A stretch of DNA of 64,000 nucleotides from Gammaproteobacteria bacterium (GTDB lineage: Bacteria > Pseudomonadota > Gammaproteobacteria > Steroidobacterales > JABDKV01). Positions 59,651 through 64,000 of the stretch are shown piece after piece. The stretch spans positions 18,427 to 82,426 of the forward strand of contig JAOTXU010000015.1 of NCBI GenBank assembly GCA_029862165.1. Reading direction: 5' to 3'. Under the pieces are notes generated by a model that was given only the letters and a program-made list of their open reading frames with translations, had not been told where the DNA came from and ran no database searches. Every line of letters starts with the position of its first letter. Positions within the stretch are counted from its first letter, which is position 1. Position numbers and translations under genes: made by a program.

Positions 59651-60100
59651 GTGTCCTCCCTGAAAACCAGACTGTCCGACGACGTCAAGCAGGCCTTGCG
59701 CGCCGGGGATAAACCGCGCCTGAGCACCTTGCGCATGCTGCTTGCGGCCATCAAGCAACGGGAAGTTGACGAACGAATCGAACTCGACGATCCGGCAATA
59801 CTTTCAGTGTTGGAAAAGATGGTGAAACAGCGGAAGGAATCAATCCGTCAATTCGAGGCAGGCGACCGACCGGATCTGGCCAAAATCGAGGCCGCCGAAA
59901 TCACTGTCCTGCAGTCCTATCTGCCCGAGCCGCTGGACGAAGCCGCGCTGAGCCAACTCGTGGCCGACGTCATTGCTGGAACCGGCGCCGGCGGCATGCA
60001 AGATATGGGCCGGGTCATGGCTGAAATCAAAAAACGTGCCGCAGGACGCGCGGATATGGGCGATGTCAGCACCCTGGTGAAGAAGGCACTCGGTTCATAG
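59651..60100 (+). CDS. yqeY: GatB/YqeY domain protein
   Basis: A 149-residue helical protein homologous to the C-terminal tRNA-binding domain of GatB (LKTRLSDDVKQALRAGDKPRLSTLRMLLAAIKQREVD). It starts with GTG. Its position between rpsU and dnaG is common in proteobacteria. Binding to tRNA is inferred; no glutamine amidotransferase partner is present. Confidence 0.93.
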   Translation: MSSLKTRLSDDVKQALRAGDKPRLSTLRMLLAAIKQREVDERIELDDPAILSVLEKMVKQRKESIRQFEAGDRPDLAKIEAAEITVLQSYLPEPLDEAALSQLVADVIAGTGAGGMQDMGRVMAEIKKRAAGRADMGDVSTLVKKALGS

Positions 60101-60178
60101 CTTTACACGGCGTCACACAGCCCGTGTTTTTTTCGACTAAGCTAGAAATATCTTGTGATCAGCAAAACATGACCCAGC

Positions 60179-61960
60179 ATGATGAGCGGGCGAATCCCCC
60201 AACATTTTATTGACGAACTTATTTCCCGGACGGACATAGCCGAAGTCATCGGCTCGCGTGTCCGTTTACAAAAAGCCGGTCGCGAGTTCAAGGCATGTTG
60301 CCCCTTCCACGAAGAGAAGACGCCGTCATTTACAGTCAGTCCAACCAAGCAGTTCTATCACTGCTTTGGATGCGGTATGCACGGCACCGCGCTGGGCTTT
60401 GTTATGGAATTCGAAGGATTGGGTTTTATCGAAGCAGTCGAGGACCTGGCCGGCCAGATTGGCATGGAGATCCCGCGGGAAGGTGGTGAGACTCGCGTTC
60501 GCCCACGCGCCGAATCCTATGCCACGCTGGGAGAGGCTGCGGCGTTTTACGCCCAAAACCTCAAGAAAAGCACGGTTGCGGTCGACTACCTGAAGGACAG
60601 GGGTTTGAGCGGCGATACGGTCAGGGAGTTCGGAATTGGTTACGCGCCGGATCGCTGGGACGGTCTGGTCTGTTCGGTCGGCGCCGAAGCGGCGGCACGC
60701 AGGCATTTGCTGGATACCGGGATGATCAAACCGCGCCAGGGTGGCGACGGTTGCTATGACATGTTTCGCGATCGCGTGATGTTTCCGATCCGCGACACCC
60801 GCGGACGGGTGATTGCATTTGGTGGTCGTATCCTGGGGGACGGCGAACCCAAATATCTCAATTCGCCTGAATCACCGCTTTTTCATAAGGGTCGGGAGCT
60901 GTACGGACTGCATGAAGCACGCCAGGCGTTGCGGGATATTTCCACGCTACTGGTTGTCGAAGGATACATGGATGTCGTGGGGCTGGCCCAGCATGGCATC
61001 CGCAATGCCGTAGCAACACTGGGCACTGCGTGTACCGAAGCGCATTTGGATCGATTGTTCAGAATTTCCGAAAATGTCGTGTTTTGTTTCGACGGTGACC
61101 GAGCCGGCCGGAAAGCCGCCTGGCGTGCGATGGAGAATTCTCTGACCAGCATGCGTGAAGGCCGCAGGATCGACTTTCTGTTCCTGCCCGATGGACAGGA
61201 TCCGGACTCGCTGGTTCGGGCAGAAGGTGCGGAACGTTTTCGGGAGCGTATGGCTGAGGCGCTACCACTGTCGGAATATCTGATTCGTCAGCTATCCGAT
61301 CAGACTGATCTGGACAATGTCGATGGTCGGGCACGGTTTGTCGAACTGGCGCGGCCGTTGATCGATCGTTTGCCCGACGGCGTTTATCGGGAAATGTTGA
61401 TCGACCGAATCGGGCAGGCAGTTCGGATGGATGCGCCGCGTCTGCGCTCTTTGCTCGGTGGGGCAAAACGCGTGGCGCCTAAACCGCTGCGGCAGCAGCG
61501 GCATCGTATTAGTACGGGCCGTGGCAATCTGGTTCGTCAGGCGATCACGTTGCTGTTGCATTACCCTCAGATCGCCGAACAGGTAGAGGTGCCGACCGGA
61601 TTGCTTGACGTCGACCAGCCGGGGATTGATGTGCTGACCCGTCTCCTGAAGGAGTTGCAGCAATCACCGGGCCTGACGACCGCGGCGGTTTTGGAACGAT
61701 GGCGGGAAGATACGGTCGGACGGCATCTGGCGACCCTTGCGGCCAGCGATCTGCTGGTCGAGGAAGATGGGGCTTTGGAGGAAGTTCGTAACAGTTTGTT
61801 ACATTTGGTGGCGCGGGATTCCAGCCGCCGCCGGGCAGACGAATTGTTGACCAAAGCCCACCAGAAAGGGCTGAGCTCGGACGAGAAACACGAGCTCCAG
61901 GGGTTGTTACGGGACCGTGGGGGCTCCACCGGGGCCGCAGACGGCGAAAGAGCGCTGTAG
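60179..61960 (+). CDS. dnaG: DNA primase
   Basis: Synthesises RNA primers at the fork with DnaB. The N-terminal CHC2 zinc finger is CCPFHEEKTPSFTVSP with YHCFGCG; the TOPRIM domain has VVEGYMDVVGLAQHG and CFDGDRAGRKA with metal-binding acids. The C-terminal DnaB-interaction region is present. The 593-residue length is normal. The start is ATG at 60179 or the adjacent ATG at 60182. Confidence 0.97.
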   Translation: MMSGRIPQHFIDELISRTDIAEVIGSRVRLQKAGREFKACCPFHEEKTPSFTVSPTKQFYHCFGCGMHGTALGFVMEFEGLGFIEAVEDLAGQIGMEIPREGGETRVRPRAESYATLGEAAAFYAQNLKKSTVAVDYLKDRGLSGDTVREFGIGYAPDRWDGLVCSVGAEAAARRHLLDTGMIKPRQGGDGCYDMFRDRVMFPIRDTRGRVIAFGGRILGDGEPKYLNSPESPLFHKGRELYGLHEARQALRDISTLLVVEGYMDVVGLAQHGIRNAVATLGTACTEAHLDRLFRISENVVFCFDGDRAGRKAAWRAMENSLTSMREGRRIDFLFLPDGQDPDSLVRAEGAERFRERMAEALPLSEYLIRQLSDQTDLDNVDGRARFVELARPLIDRLPDGVYREMLIDRIGQAVRMDAPRLRSLLGGAKRVAPKPLRQQRHRISTGRGNLVRQAITLLLHYPQIAEQVEVPTGLLDVDQPGIDVLTRLLKELQQSPGLTTAAVLERWREDTVGRHLATLAASDLLVEEDGALEEVRNSLLHLVARDSSRRRADELLTKAHQKGLSSDEKHELQGLLRDRGGSTGAADGERAL

Positions 61961-62022
61961 GCAGGGTCAAGTCTCCGATATACTGGTCCGTTACTTTGCA
62001 CATTAGTCAAGAGGCAATTTGA

Positions 62023-63888
<1,866 letters not shown>

Positions 63889-63914
63889 TAAACCTGATAG
63901 AATTCCGCGCCCGT

Positions 63915-63991
<77 letters not shown>

Positions 63992-64000
63992 AATTCTCCG

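Overview
The window reads as a chromosomal segment of a gammaproteobacterium, probably an environmental or uncultured lineage of moderate to high GC content. Two conserved neighbourhoods support this. The left end carries pilU-pilT divergent from yggS-proC-yggT-yggU-DUF4426, the order known from Pseudomonas and relatives. The right end carries the macromolecular-synthesis block rpsU-yqeY-dnaG-rpoD followed by tRNA-Ile2(CAT), with tsaD divergent from rpsU. No prophage, plasmid backbone, CRISPR array or rRNA operon is visible.

Layout. 1-5.5 kb: twitching-motility ATPases, PLP homeostasis, proline synthesis, and an HU-like protein closed by a strong terminator. 5.5-5.85 kb: a hairpin-rich intergenic island. 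5.8-16.5 kb: an antiporter-hydrolase-TerB operon, an OmpA/HhH envelope pair, an amidohydrolase-MsrB run, an orphan ParM-like actin and several small proteins. 16.5-20.6 kb: a hydrolase and Ada/Ogt pair, an unexplained terminated transcript candidate, a cupin, and a composite array of tandem and palindromic repeats. 20.6-30.4 kb: a complete Alternative Complex III operon (actA-B1-B2-C-D-E-F, with actB split), with an SRPBCC-CBS gene just downstream, and cytochrome c4 and a ThsB-like TIR gene upstream on the same strand. 30.5-37.5 kb: an aminotransferase, a PEP-CTERM-type exported protein, a cyclic-di-GMP-I (GEMM-I) riboswitch upstream of an uncharacterised protein, PepQ, an L,D-transpeptidase and a di-heme peroxidase-like lipoprotein. 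37.5-41.7 kb: an orphan contractile-tail sheath gene, a RelE/RHH toxin-antitoxin pair and a divergent flavin disulfide-reductase homologue without the redox cysteines. 41.8-47.1 kb: split class II ribonucleotide reductase (nrdJa/nrdJb) with a structured leader, then hsp20 behind a near-consensus sigma-32 promoter, and a Deg protease. 47.2-59.4 kb: slt, an NDUFA9-like protein, a predicted aminopeptidase, cca, uppP, a MidA-type methyltransferase, folM, and a tsaD-folBK-S41 peptidase-GlyGly-CTERM operon. 59.4-64 kb: rpsU to tRNA-Ile2.

How the genes work together. Act genes, cytochrome c4 and the di-heme peroxidase-like protein suggest aerobic quinol oxidation through periplasmic cytochrome c without a bc1 complex in this window. 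FolM and FolBK feed pterin/folate synthesis. NrdJab supplies deoxyribonucleotides with adenosylcobalamin. The most unusual signals are the split Act operon, the c-di-GMP riboswitch driving an unknown protein, the structured nrdJ leader, and a family of palindromic repeats present in two intergenic regions, with a different GC-rich palindrome inserted in frame in the essential gene tsaD.
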